NCBI RefSeq assembly: GCF_009729855.1
Contig: NZ_WODA01000025.1
Span: forward strand, 372,001-436,000
DNA: 64,000 nucleotides
Direction of reading: 5' to 3'
Origin: Agromyces luteolus
Lineage (GTDB): Bacteria > Actinomycetota > Actinomycetes > Actinomycetales > Microbacteriaceae
The translations under genes were made by a program, and so were the position numbers. The notes under the pieces were generated by a model. It did no database searches. It was given only the letters and a program-made list of their open reading frames with translations, and was not told the origin of the DNA. Positions 19,530 to 28,353 of the stretch are shown piece after piece. How positions within the stretch are numbered: position 1 is the first letter of the stretch; the number at the start of each line of letters is the position of its first letter.

Positions 19530-20683
19530 GCGGTCTCCCGGAGGCCGGCCCGGCTCGGCAGGAACGGCGTCGGATCGAGGTCGGTCGGGGCGCCGAGCAC
19601 GGCGTGCGCGACGAGCTCGGCGGTCGCCGGCGCGAGCCCGATGCCCGCGCCCTCGTGGCCGGTCGCGTGCACGAGCCCCGCGACATCCGGATCGGGCCCG
19701 ATCACGGGGAGGTGATCGGGTGCGTAGGGGCGGAATCCCACGTAGCTGCGCAGCAGGATCGTGCGCTCGAGGAACGGGAACAGGCGGACGGCCTTGGCCG
19801 CGATCGCCGCCGCGGGTGCGACGCCCGGCCGTTCGTCGAACCCGACGCGCTCGCGGCTGGAGCCGATGAGCACGGTTCCACCGGGGGTCGACTCGACGAC
19901 GGTCGAGGTCTGCAGGGCGGCGTCGCCCGAGCCCACCGCGCCGACGTAGTCGCTGTCGTAGACCTTGTGGAACACGCGCTGCGGCATGGGGGCCGTCACG
20001 AGGATCATGCCCCGCCTCGGGCGGATGTCGAGGCGCGCGCCGAGGCGCGCGGCGACCTCCGCGGACCACGGCCCGGCGCAGTTCACCACCGCGTCGGCGT
20101 CGATCTCCCCCGCACTCGTCCGCACGCCGGCGAGTCGGCCGGTCCGTCCGATCGCGCCGGTCACCTCGCCGATCACGAGGCGCGCGCCGAGCCGCATCGC
20201 CTCGGCGAGGAGTGCCTGCGTCGCGTTCGACGGCTGCACCTGGGCGTCGTCAGGGTAGTGGACGGCATGGGCGACCTCGGGCGACAGGAACGGCTCGTCG
20301 GCCGCGAGCGCCGCGGCGTCGATCCCCACGGCGCGGATGCCCGTCGCCCGCTGCGCATCGGCGAACCGCTCGAGTGCGGCCCCGCCCCCGGCGAACGCGA
20401 CGACGATGCCGCCCTTCGCCTCGAACTCCGTCGCCGGCCGTCCGTCGCGCCGGTCGTCGTCGAGTCGCTCGGCGAGGGGCCGCCACCTTGCGTTCGAGGC
20501 GATCGCGAGGTCGGCCTCGGGCCCGGGCGCCTTGTCGCTGACGAGCAGGTTCCCCTCGCACCGGCTCGACGTCTCGCCGGCGACCCCGACCCGATCGACG
20601 ACCACGACCTCGGCGCCGCGCTCGGCGAGCGCGAGCGCGCAGGCGGCACCCACGATGCCCGCCCCGATGACCACCGCCCGCAC
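19526..20683 (-). CDS. DAO-type FAD oxidoreductase, hydroxyproline dehydrogenase beta-like subunit
   Basis: A 385-residue glycine/D-amino-acid-oxidase-like flavoprotein (AVVIGAGIVGAACALALAERG; C-terminal GFRPYAPDHLPVIGPDPDVAGL and HATGHEGAGIGLAPATAELV). This is the substrate-oxidising subunit in HcnC/OoxB-type complexes. It lies 8 bp after the GntR gene and overlaps the ferredoxin gene. By context the substrate is cis-4-hydroxy-D-proline or D-proline; other secondary amines (opines, sarcosine) are not excluded by sequence alone. Confidence 0.88.
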   Translation of the reverse strand: MRAVVIGAGIVGAACALALAERGAEVVVVDRVGVAGETSSRCEGNLLVSDKAPGPEADLAIASNARWRPLAERLDDDRRDGRPATEFEAKGGIVVAFAGGGAALERFADAQRATGIRAVGIDAAALAADEPFLSPEVAHAVHYPDDAQVQPSNATQALLAEAMRLGARLVIGEVTGAIGRTGRLAGVRTSAGEIDADAVVNCAGPWSAEVAARLGARLDIRPRRGMILVTAPMPQRVFHKVYDSDYVGAVGSGDAALQTSTVVESTPGGTVLIGSSRERVGFDERPGVAPAAAIAAKAVRLFPFLERTILLRSYVGFRPYAPDHLPVIGPDPDVAGLVHATGHEGAGIGLAPATAELVAHAVLGAPTDLDPTPFLPSRAGLRETA

Positions 20684-20691
20684 GCCGCGCC

Positions 20692-21354
20692 TCAGTCCTC
20701 GCGCTCGCCGCTCCAGATGCCGGCCACGTGCCCGATGTGGCGCGACATCAGGTCGGCGGCGGCATCCCCGCGCCCGTCGACGAGCAGTCGGACGAGCTCG
20801 GCGTGCTCGAGCGCCGACTCGGTCAGCGCGCCGGACTCGGCGAGTTCGGCGAGGCCGGTCAGGCGCGTCTGCCGACGCAGCTCCCCCACGACGTCGACGA
20901 GGAATCGGTTGCCGGTGAGCTCGAGCAGCGTCAGGTGGAACGTCGTGTCGGCCTCGAGGTAGTCCTGGAAGCGCCCCTCCTCGCCCGCGCGGACGATCTC
21001 CGCGGCGAGCTCCAGCAGCCGTGAGGCCGTCTGGTCGGGCACGTGCCCGGCGAGCTCCCGCATCGGCGGGACCTCGAGCAGGCGGCGCACCTCGCGGAGC
21101 TGGCGCAGCTCGTCGAGCGAGACCTCCGTCACCCGGAAGCCCCGGTTGCGCATCGGCGCGAGGAACCCGCGCCGCGCCAGGTCGAGCATCGCCTCGCGCA
21201 CGGGCGTGGCGCTGACGCCGAACTCCACCGCCATGGTCGGCACGGTGAGCACGTCGCCCGGTGCGACCTCCCCGGAGACGATCCGCGAGGAGATCGCGCG
21301 CTCGACCTGCTCGCGGAGGCTCGCGACCTCGAGCAGTCGGGCCGGGTCAGCCAT
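20692..21354 (-). CDS. GntR-family regulator, FCD subfamily
   Basis: 220 residues. The N-terminal winged helix (GDVLTVPTMAVEFGVSATPVREAMLDLARRGFL) is followed by an all-helical FCD ligand domain with metal-site-type Asp/His positions (DTTFHLTLLELTGN, MSRHIGHV). It is first in the operon with the dehydrogenase subunits and has a TGACATATCAC-type site 11 bp upstream of its ATG, so it probably represses itself and the catabolic genes, with (hydroxy)proline or a pyrroline intermediate as inducer (inferred). Confidence 0.92.
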   Translation of the reverse strand: MADPARLLEVASLREQVERAISSRIVSGEVAPGDVLTVPTMAVEFGVSATPVREAMLDLARRGFLAPMRNRGFRVTEVSLDELRQLREVRRLLEVPPMRELAGHVPDQTASRLLELAAEIVRAGEEGRFQDYLEADTTFHLTLLELTGNRFLVDVVGELRRQTRLTGLAELAESGALTESALEHAELVRLLVDGRGDAAADLMSRHIGHVAGIWSGERED

Positions 21355-21364
21355 GTCGACGCCG

Positions 21365-21383
21365 GTGATATGTCATGCATCAC
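21365..21383 (-). promoter_or_regulatory. Putative GntR operator upstream of the regulator gene
   Basis: The 19-mer has outer arms GTGAT/ATCAC and, read on the minus strand, ends TGACATATCAC, matching the site before the deaminase gene (17890-17908) in its right half. It lies immediately upstream of the GntR start, consistent with autoregulation. Confidence 0.5.
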
Positions 21384-21503
21384 ACCCTAGCCCCGCCGCC
21401 GCTCCGACGACAGGGCCGGATCGCGTCGTCCCGGTCCCGGCCCCGGCGGTTCGCACCGTGACATGATTGCCGTGCGCCCACGGGCGCGGGACGGGGGTGC
21501 CGC

Positions 21504-22661
21504 ATGGCGATCGAGTTCGCGCGATCCGAGCGATCGACCGTCGGCATCGAGTGGGAGCTCGCGATCGTCGACCGATCGACCGGCGAGCTCGCGTCCGTCG
21601 GCGACCGCGTGCTCGACGAGCTCGGCGAGGCCGACGGGACGCCGCATCCGTTCATCACCTCGGAGCTGCTGACGAACACGGTCGAACTCGTGAGCGGCGT
21701 GCACGACGGAGTCGCCGGCGCCGTCGACGACCTCACCGGGCAGGTGGCGGAGGTGCGCGCCGTCCTCGATCGCATCGGCGAGTACGAGCTCATGTGCAGC
21801 GGCTCGCACCCCTTCAGCCGCTGGTACGACCAGCGGCTCACCGACAAGCCCCGCTACCGCAAGCTCATCGAGCGCACCCGCTGGTGGGGCCGCAACATGA
21901 TGATCTGGGGCATCCACGTGCACGTCGGCATCGAGGAGCGCGACAAGGCGCTGCCGATCCTCGACGGGCTGCTCGCCTACGTCCCCCACCTGCAGGCGCT
22001 GTCGGCGTCGAGCCCGTTCTGGGCGGGCGTCGAGACGGGGTACGCGTCGAACCGGGCGCTGATGTTCCAGCAGCTGCCGACCGCGGGCCTGCCCTACCAG
22101 CTTCCCGACTGGGGGGCGTACGAACGGTACGTCGACGACCTCGTCCGCACCGGCGTCATCGAGGACCACACCGAGGTGCGCTGGGACATCCGCCCGTCGC
22201 CGCGCTGGGGCACCGTCGAGGTCCGCGTGTGCGACGGCGTGTCGTCGGCCGACGAGATCGGCGCGATCGCCGCGCTGATCCAGAGCCTGGTCGAGTGGAT
22301 GTCGACGCGGCTCGACGAGGGCGAGACGCTCCCGGTCATGCAGCCCTGGTACGTGCGCGAGAACAAGTGGCGCGCGGCCCGCTACGGCATGCACGCCGAG
22401 ATCATCACGGATGCCGCGGGGAACGAGCGTCCCGTCGCGGACGCGCTCCGCGACCTGCTCGTCACCCTCGCCCCCGTCGCGGAGCGCCTCGGCTGCGCGG
22501 TCGAGCTCCAGCGCATCCGCCGCACGATCGACGAGGGCGCCGGGTACCAGCGCCAGCTGAAGGTGGCCGAGCAGCACGGCGGCGACCTCACCGCGGTCGT
22601 CGCGCACCTCGCGCGCGAGCTGCGCGAGGGCACGCACCCGCGGGGGGCGGCGGGCGGGTAG
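21504..22661 (+). CDS. Carboxylate-amine ligase, glutamate-cysteine ligase family 2 (YbdK-like)
   Basis: 385 residues. STVGIEWELAIVD, the acidic metal/ATP residues in SELLTNTVELVSG, GSHPFSRWYDQRLTD and GIHVHVGIEERDKALPI are hallmarks of GCS2/YbdK. YbdK of E. coli has weak gamma-glutamylcysteine ligase activity; actinobacteria rely on mycothiol, so the physiological substrate is unknown. The start is set by the conserved IEFARSERSTVGIEWE and a G-rich site upstream. It ends 5 bp from the convergent GH1 gene. Confidence 0.9.
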   Translation: MAIEFARSERSTVGIEWELAIVDRSTGELASVGDRVLDELGEADGTPHPFITSELLTNTVELVSGVHDGVAGAVDDLTGQVAEVRAVLDRIGEYELMCSGSHPFSRWYDQRLTDKPRYRKLIERTRWWGRNMMIWGIHVHVGIEERDKALPILDGLLAYVPHLQALSASSPFWAGVETGYASNRALMFQQLPTAGLPYQLPDWGAYERYVDDLVRTGVIEDHTEVRWDIRPSPRWGTVEVRVCDGVSSADEIGAIAALIQSLVEWMSTRLDEGETLPVMQPWYVRENKWRAARYGMHAEIITDAAGNERPVADALRDLLVTLAPVAERLGCAVELQRIRRTIDEGAGYQRQLKVAEQHGGDLTAVVAHLARELREGTHPRGAAGG

Positions 22662-22666
22662 CGCGC

Positions 22667-24100
22667 CTACGCGGGGATGCGCCGGGTCCGGATGAGCTCG
22701 GCGAACCAGCGGGCGCTCGCCTTCGGCAGCCGCTCGAGCGTGTCGTAGTCGACGCGCACGATGCCGAAGCGCTTGGAGTAGCCGTAGCCCCACTCGAAGT
22801 TGTCCATGAGCGACCACACCTGGTACCCACGCAGGTCGACGCCGCGGGCCAGGGCGCGGTGCGCGGCCGTGAAGTGCCGGCGGAGGTAGTCGACGCGGTC
22901 GAGGTCGCGGACCTCGGGTCCGTCGGGCCCCTCGGTGACCACGTCGTCGAACGCGGCGCCGTTCTCGGTGATCATGAGCGGTACCTCGGGGTACGCGCCG
23001 TGCAGCGCGATCAGCAGGTCCTCGAGTCCCGACGGGTCGATGTTCCAGCCCATCGCCGTGTACGGCCCCGGCTGCTCGAGGAACTCGACGTGCTGGGAGC
23101 CCGGCCAGGGCGTGCCGCCCATGTCCTTGTGGCCGTCGGCGTTCACGCGCGGCGAGACGCCGTCCCACATCCGCACCGTGACGGTCGAGTAGTAGTTCAC
23201 GCCGAGCAGGTCGATCGGCTGCGCGATCAGTTCGGTGTCGCCCGGCTTCACGAAGGACCAGTCGGTGACGTCGGCGGTGTCCTCGATCACGTCGGAGGGG
23301 TAGCCGTCGCCGAAGAGTGGCCCGAGGAAGACGCGGTTCGCGAGCCCGTCGATGCGGCGGGCGGCCTCGTGCCCGGTCTCGCCGGCCGGCCGGATGACGT
23401 GCAGGTTGAGCGTGATCGAGAAGCCGGGGTCGTTCGTGACGACCTCGCGGAGCGCCGACACGGCGAGGCCGTGCGCGAGGTTCAGGTGGTGCACCGCGGC
23501 AAGCGCCTTCGCGCCGTCCATGAGGCCGGGCGCGTGCGCACCGGAACCGTAGCCGAGGTACGCCGAGCACCACGGCTCGTTGAGCGTCGTCCACACCGCG
23601 ACGCGGTCGCCGAGCCGCTCCCCCACGATCCGCGCGTAGTCGGCGAACGCCTCGGCGGTCGCGCGGTTCGTCCAGCCGCCCTCGTCCTCCAGCGCCTGCG
23701 GCAGGTCCCAGTGGTACAGCGTCGCGATGGGGCGGATGCCTCGGGCGATGAGCCCGTCGACGAGTCCCTCGTAGAACGCGAGCCCCTCCTCGTTCGCGGG
23801 CCCGCGGCCCGTCGGCTGGATGCGCGGCCACGCGATCGAGAACCGGTACGCCTCGAGTCCGAGCTCGGCCATCAGGTCGAGGTCGGACTCCCACCGGTGG
23901 TAGTGGTCGCACGCGACGTCGCCGGTGTCGCCGTTCCAGACCTTGCCCGGCGTGTGGCTGAACGTGTCCCAGATCGACGGGCCGCGGCCGCCCTCGGTCG
24001 CTGCACCCTCGATCTGGTGCGACGCGGTCGCCGAGCCGAGCAGGAAGTCGGGTGCGAACTCGAGGCCCGAGTCGCGGTAGTCGGGGTCGCCGGTCGTCAT
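22667..24100 (-). CDS. GH1 family beta-glucosidase
   Basis: A 477-residue (beta/alpha)8 glycoside hydrolase without signal peptide, so it acts on imported cellobiose or other beta-glucosides. Motifs: [15 protein letters not shown], acid/base Glu in [11 protein letters not shown], nucleophile Glu in [12 protein letters not shown], and the C-terminal [20 protein letters not shown] 24100 is preceded by GGACGGAG; the upstream reading to 24301 runs into ffh and has no homology. No sugar transporter or LacI regulator accompanies it here. Confidence 0.96.
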   Translation of the reverse strand: MTTGDPDYRDSGLEFAPDFLLGSATASHQIEGAATEGGRGPSIWDTFSHTPGKVWNGDTGDVACDHYHRWESDLDLMAELGLEAYRFSIAWPRIQPTGRGPANEEGLAFYEGLVDGLIARGIRPIATLYHWDLPQALEDEGGWTNRATAEAFADYARIVGERLGDRVAVWTTLNEPWCSAYLGYGSGAHAPGLMDGAKALAAVHHLNLAHGLAVSALREVVTNDPGFSITLNLHVIRPAGETGHEAARRIDGLANRVFLGPLFGDGYPSDVIEDTADVTDWSFVKPGDTELIAQPIDLLGVNYYSTVTVRMWDGVSPRVNADGHKDMGGTPWPGSQHVEFLEQPGPYTAMGWNIDPSGLEDLLIALHGAYPEVPLMITENGAAFDDVVTEGPDGPEVRDLDRVDYLRRHFTAAHRALARGVDLRGYQVWSLMDNFEWGYGYSKRFGIVRVDYDTLERLPKASARWFAELIRTRRIPA

Positions 24101-24117
24101 CGTCGCTCCGTCCTCGT

Positions 24118-24135
24118 CCGCGGCGCGCGCCGCGG
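24118..24135. promoter_or_regulatory. Perfect 18-bp GC palindrome between ffh and the GH1 gene
   Basis: CCGCGGCGCGCGCCGCGG reads identically on both strands. A TAGTGT -10 candidate (24146-24141, minus) would put it at about +1 to +17 of the beta-glucosidase transcript, suggesting an operator; it could equally help terminate ffh transcription. It contains no loop, so hairpin formation would need to open the centre. Confidence 0.4.
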
Positions 24136-24185
24136 GTCCAACACTACGCCGGGGCGCTCCGCCGCGGCATGCCGACGGCAGCCGG

Positions 24186-25775
24186 TCAGCGGCCGAGCAG
24201 CTTCTGCAGCGCGGCCATCTCCTCCTCGGAGGGCCCGCCCGCGGCGCCCGCACCGCCGCCGATGCCGAAGCCCGAGCCGGCGGGCGCGTTCGAGGCCGCA
24301 CCGGGCACCTGGCCCGAGGCGATCGCCGCGTTCTCGGCCGCGCGCTTGGCGGGGTTGCCCGAGCGCGAGCCGCCGCCCGACTTCTTCTTGTTCTTCGCCG
24401 CCTGGCGCTTGCCGCCGCCGTACCCGCCGCCGCCCGGGATCGGGCCCATGCCGGGGATCTGCGGCACGCCGCCGCGCGCGACGGTCTTCATCATCTTCGC
24501 GGCCTGCTCGAAGCGCTGCACGAGCTGGTTCACGTCGGTGACGGTCATGCCGGAGCCCTTCGCGATGCGCAGGCGACGCGAGCCGTTCAGGAGCTTGGTG
24601 TTCTTGCGCTCGGCCGGCGTCATCGACTGGATGATCGCCTCGGTGCGCACGATCTCGCGCTCGTCGAAGTTCTCGAGCTGCTGCTTCATGCCGCCCGCAC
24701 CGGGGAGCATGCCGAGCATCTTCTTGATCGAGCCCGCGCCGCGGAGCTGCTGCATCTGCGCGAGGAAGTCCTCGAGCGTGAACTGCTCCGACGCGATCTT
24801 CTCGGCGACCTTGAGCGCCTCCTCCTCGTCGAAGGCCTGCTGGGCCTGCTCGATGAGGGTGAGGATGTCGCCGAGGTCGAGGATGCGGCTCGCCATGCGG
24901 TCGGGGTGGAACGGCTCGAAGTCGTCGAGCGTCTCGCCGGTCGAGGCGAAGATGATGGGGCGGCCGGTGACGGATGCCACGGACAGCGCGGCACCGCCGC
25001 GCGCGTCGCCGTCGAGCTTGGAGAGCACGACGCCCGTGAAGTCGACGCCCTCCTGGAAGGCCTTGGCGGTCGTGACCGCGTCCTGGCCGATCATGGCGTC
25101 GATGACGAAGAGCACCTCGTCGGGGTTCGTGGCCTTCCGGATGTCGGCGGCCTGCTTCATCATCTCGGCGTCGACGCCGAGGCGGCCGGCGGTGTCGATC
25201 ACGACGACGTCGTGCTGGGCGCGCTGCGCCTGGACGACCGCGTCCTTCGCGACGCGCACGGGGTCGCCCACGCCGTTGCCGGGCTCGGGCGCGAAGACGG
25301 TGACGCCGGCCTGCTCGCCGACGACCTGGAGCTGGTTCACGGCGTTCGGGCGCTGCAGGTCGGCGGCCACGAGCATGGGCGTGTGGCCGTCCTTCTTGAG
25401 CCACTTCGCGAGCTTGCCGGCGAGCGTCGTCTTGCCCGCGCCCTGGAGGCCGGCGAGCATGATGACGGTCGGCGGGGTCTTCGCGAACTGCAGCCGGCGC
25501 TGCTGGCCGCCGAGGATCGCGACGAGCTCTTCGTTGACGATCTGCACGACCTGCTGGGCGGGGTTCAGCGCCCGGTTCACCTCGTCGCCGAGCGCGCGCT
25601 CGCGGACCGTCGCGGTGAAGGACTTCACGACGTCGAGCGAGACGTCGGCGTCGAGGAGCGCGCGCCGGATCTCGCGGACGGTGCCGTCGACGTCGGAAGC
25701 GGAGAGCTTGCCCTTGGTGCGGAGGTTCTTGAACGTCTCGGTGAGACGGTCGGAGAGGGTGCCGAACGTAGCCAT
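24186..25775 (-). CDS. ffh: Signal recognition particle protein Ffh
   Basis: A 529-residue SRP54 GTPase that binds signal peptides with 4.5S RNA and docks to FtsY. N domain at residues 1-90, G domain with [15 protein letters not shown] (G1), DTAGRLGVD (G3) and [10 protein letters not shown] (G4), and a Met-rich M domain ([34 protein letters not shown]). The C-terminus is extended by a Gly/Ala/Ser-rich tail of about 90 residues, low complexity and likely disordered. A TACACT hexamer at 25791-25786 is a plausible -10. Confidence 0.97.
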   Translation of the reverse strand: MATFGTLSDRLTETFKNLRTKGKLSASDVDGTVREIRRALLDADVSLDVVKSFTATVRERALGDEVNRALNPAQQVVQIVNEELVAILGGQQRRLQFAKTPPTVIMLAGLQGAGKTTLAGKLAKWLKKDGHTPMLVAADLQRPNAVNQLQVVGEQAGVTVFAPEPGNGVGDPVRVAKDAVVQAQRAQHDVVVIDTAGRLGVDAEMMKQAADIRKATNPDEVLFVIDAMIGQDAVTTAKAFQEGVDFTGVVLSKLDGDARGGAALSVASVTGRPIIFASTGETLDDFEPFHPDRMASRILDLGDILTLIEQAQQAFDEEEALKVAEKIASEQFTLEDFLAQMQQLRGAGSIKKMLGMLPGAGGMKQQLENFDEREIVRTEAIIQSMTPAERKNTKLLNGSRRLRIAKGSGMTVTDVNQLVQRFEQAAKMMKTVARGGVPQIPGMGPIPGGGGYGGGKRQAAKNKKKSGGGSRSGNPAKRAAENAAIASGQVPGAASNAPAGSGFGIGGGAGAAGGPSEEEMAALQKLLGR

Positions 25776-25844
25776 GATGCCCTCAAGTGTAGAGGGCGAC
25801 TCCGCGGCATCCGCTCGGAGGTCGCTGCGGATGCCGGGGCGGGC

Positions 25845-26333
25845 TCAGCCCTCGAAGCGCACGTCGACGATCTCGCGCTCGAGGTCGATCGACGCGACGA
25901 GCCGCTCGTCGGTGTCCTCGGGCGCGAGCCCGAACTCGAACTCGGCGAACGCGTCGCCGGGCTCGTCGGCATCGGGGCGGAGGTCGACCCGGATGAGCGA
26001 CATCGAGCGCAGCGCGTCGATCTGGCGATCGCCCGAGTCGCGGCCGATGGCGGCCTCGACCTCCTCGGCCTGTTCCAGCTCGGGATCGAGCACGGCCGCG
26101 AGGAAGCGCATCACCGGCGAGGAGCCCGAGTCGAGCTGCGTGACGAACGCCGACCGGAGCTCGTCGTCGACGAGCTCGAGCTCGCCGACCAGGGTCGCCG
26201 CGACATCCAGCGCCGCGAGCGCCACGGTGTCGGCGTCGGCGTCGAGGACCACCTCGACGCGCTGGTCGCCGTACTCGACGTCCTCCGACCAGTAGTCGCC
26301 GACGAGTCCGAAGTAGTCGTGCTCCATGGACAT
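25845..26333 (-). CDS. DUF2004-like hypothetical protein
   Basis: 162 residues, strongly acidic. MEHDYFGLVGDYWSEDVEYGDQ at the start resembles DUF2004 proteins; the rest is a small alpha/beta fold rich in Asp/Glu with no catalytic motif I can name and no membrane segment. It lies between ftsY and ffh, separated by 16 and 69 bp. The start could be residue 1 or Met3. Function unknown; the position suggests co-expression with SRP genes but not necessarily a role in secretion. Confidence 0.75.
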   Translation of the reverse strand: MSMEHDYFGLVGDYWSEDVEYGDQRVEVVLDADADTVALAALDVAATLVGELELVDDELRSAFVTQLDSGSSPVMRFLAAVLDPELEQAEEVEAAIGRDSGDRQIDALRSMSLIRVDLRPDADEPGDAFAEFEFGLAPEDTDERLVASIDLEREIVDVRFEG

Positions 26334-26349
26334 GCGCGCCCTCCCCTTC

Positions 26350-27225
26350 TCAGCCGACGAGCTGCTGCGCGAACACGTGCGGCGTGAAGCCCGTGAGGTC
26401 GCCGATGCCCTCGCCCTGGCCGATGAGCTTGATCGGCAGGCCAGTCTTCTCCTGCACCGCGATCACGAAGCCGCCCTTGGCGGACCCGTCGAGCTTGGTG
26501 AGCACGAGGCCGGTCACGCCGCCGTGCTGAATGAAGGCCTCGGCCTGCGCGAGCCCGTTCTGCCCCGTCGTGGCGTCGAGCACGAGCAGCACCTCGCTGA
26601 TCGGCGCCTGCTTCTCGACGACGCGCCGGATCTTGCCGAGCTCGTCCATGAGCCCGCCCTTGGTGTGCAGGCGGCCGGCCGTGTCGATGATGACCATCTC
26701 GGTGCCGGTGCGCTTGGCGTAGTCCACGGTCTGGAAGGCGACGGACGCCGGGTCCTGGCCCTCGCGCTCGGGCCGGACCACCTGCGCGCCCGCCCGCTCG
26801 GCCCACGTCGCCAACTGGTCGACGGCCGCCGCGCGGAAGGTGTCGGCCGCGCCGACGACGACGCTCCGGCCGTAGTTGCCGAGGAACTTGGCGAACTTGC
26901 CGATCGTGGTCGTCTTGCCGACGCCGTTCACCCCGACGACGAGCACGACCGCGGGACGTTCGGTGAGCTTGAGCGTGGGGTCGTACTTCGCGAGCCGCTC
27001 CTCGACGAGCTCGCGGAGCATCCGCTGCACGTCGCGCGGGTCGGTGGTCTTGTAGCGCTCGACCTGCGCCTTGATCGACTCGACGATCTCCTCGGTCACC
27101 GCCGGCCCGAAGTCGGCGCGGATCAGCGCGGACTCGAGGTCGTCCCAGGTGTCCTCGTCGATCGTCCTCGCGCCGAAGACGTTGCGGAGGGCCGACCCGA
27201 GCGACCACGATGCGCGTTCCACCAT
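26350..27225 (-). CDS. ftsY: Signal recognition particle receptor FtsY
   Basis: A 291-residue SRP GTPase: N domain, then G domain with VGVNGVGKTTTIGKFA, VVVGAADTFRAAAVDQL, IIDTAGRLHTKGGLMDEL, LTKLDGSAKGGFV and IKLIGQGEGIGDL. The long acidic N-terminal A domain of E. coli FtsY is missing and there is no transmembrane segment, so membrane binding would depend on the amphipathic start (MVERASWSLGSALRNVFG). ATG 27225 follows a GGGAGG site. Ffh lies about 0.6 kb downstream on the same strand, so both SRP GTPases may share transcription. Confidence 0.96.
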   Translation of the reverse strand: MVERASWSLGSALRNVFGARTIDEDTWDDLESALIRADFGPAVTEEIVESIKAQVERYKTTDPRDVQRMLRELVEERLAKYDPTLKLTERPAVVLVVGVNGVGKTTTIGKFAKFLGNYGRSVVVGAADTFRAAAVDQLATWAERAGAQVVRPEREGQDPASVAFQTVDYAKRTGTEMVIIDTAGRLHTKGGLMDELGKIRRVVEKQAPISEVLLVLDATTGQNGLAQAEAFIQHGGVTGLVLTKLDGSAKGGFVIAVQEKTGLPIKLIGQGEGIGDLTGFTPHVFAQQLVG

Positions 27226-27362
27226 GCCTCCCAGCCTACGGGTGGCGGATGCCGCGGGCTCGCGCCGCAGCACGCGGGATAGCGGGCGACCGCGCGGCCC
27301 GCAAGGCCTTGTCGCCCCGTGCGCGTCCCGGAAGCATCGAGCGCTGACGGAAGGAGACCCCC

Positions 27363-28349
27363 ATGCCCCTCGTCGGATTCCACGCGTCGCACGAGCAGCT
27401 CCCGCCGAGCGCGCTCCTCGACGCCGTCGTGCGCGCCGAGCAGGCCGGCTTCGACGCGGCCATGTGCAGCGACCACTGGGCGCCCTGGAGCGTGCGCCAG
27501 GGCCACTCGGGCTACGCGTGGTCGTGGCTCGGCGCGGCGCTGCAGGCGACCGACTTCTCGCTCGGCGTCGTCACGGCGCCGGGCCAGCGCTACCACCCCG
27601 CCGTCGCGGCGCAGAAGATCGCGACGCTCGGCGAGATGTTCCCCGGCCGGTTCTGGGCGGCGATCGGCAGCGGCGAGGCCGTCAACGAGCACATCACGGG
27701 CGAGCCCTGGCCCGAGAAAGACGACCGCGACCGCCGGCTCGCCGAGACGATCGACGTCATGCGCCGCCTCCTCGCCGGCGAGACGGTCACGCACGAGGGG
27801 ACCTTCGACGTGCACGAGGCACGGCTCTGGACCCGCCCGGACGAGACGCCGCCGCTCATCGCCGCCGCGGTGAGCACCGAGACCGCGGCCGAGACCGCGG
27901 AGTGGGCCGACGGCGTGATCACCGTCGACCAGGAGCCCGACGCGCTCAGGGAGTTCATCGACGCCTACCGCGACGCCGGCGGACGCGGGCCGATCTGCGT
28001 CCAGGTGCACCTCTGCTGGGCGCCGACCGACGACGAGGCCGTCGCGATCGCCCACGACCAGTGGCGGCAGAGCCTCGTGCCGCCCCACCTGGCGTGGGAG
28101 CTCGCGACCCCCGAGGCGTTCGACGAGCGCACCGCCGACGCGACGCCGTCGGAGGTCGCCGACACGCTCCTCGCCTCGTCGGACCTCCAGCGGCACCTCG
28201 ACGCGCTGCTCGGGATCGCCGAGCTCGGCGTCGACCGCATCTACCTGCACCACGTCGGACAGGAGCAGGCGGGGTTCATCGACGCGTTCGGCGCCCATGT
28301 CCTGCCGGCCCTCCGCGCCGCAGGTCCGTCGGCCGGGCTCGAGGGCTGA
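27363..28349 (+). CDS. LLM-class flavin-dependent oxidoreductase
   Basis: A 328-residue luciferase-like monooxygenase fold. GFHASHEQLPPSALLDAV, FDAAMCSDHWAPW, VVTAPGQRYHPAVAAQKIATL and GSGEAVNEHI resemble F420-dependent glucose-6-phosphate dehydrogenase relatives, including the TIGR03885-type branch thought to use FMN instead of F420. Substrate unknown. GGAAGGAG precedes the ATG. It lies 4 bp ahead of the GH13 gene, so the pair is co-transcribed; a shared sugar-related role is possible but not shown. Confidence 0.82.
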   Translation: MPLVGFHASHEQLPPSALLDAVVRAEQAGFDAAMCSDHWAPWSVRQGHSGYAWSWLGAALQATDFSLGVVTAPGQRYHPAVAAQKIATLGEMFPGRFWAAIGSGEAVNEHITGEPWPEKDDRDRRLAETIDVMRRLLAGETVTHEGTFDVHEARLWTRPDETPPLIAAAVSTETAAETAEWADGVITVDQEPDALREFIDAYRDAGGRGPICVQVHLCWAPTDDEAVAIAHDQWRQSLVPPHLAWELATPEAFDERTADATPSEVADTLLASSDLQRHLDALLGIAELGVDRIYLHHVGQEQAGFIDAFGAHVLPALRAAGPSAGLEG

Positions 28350-28353
28350 GCCG

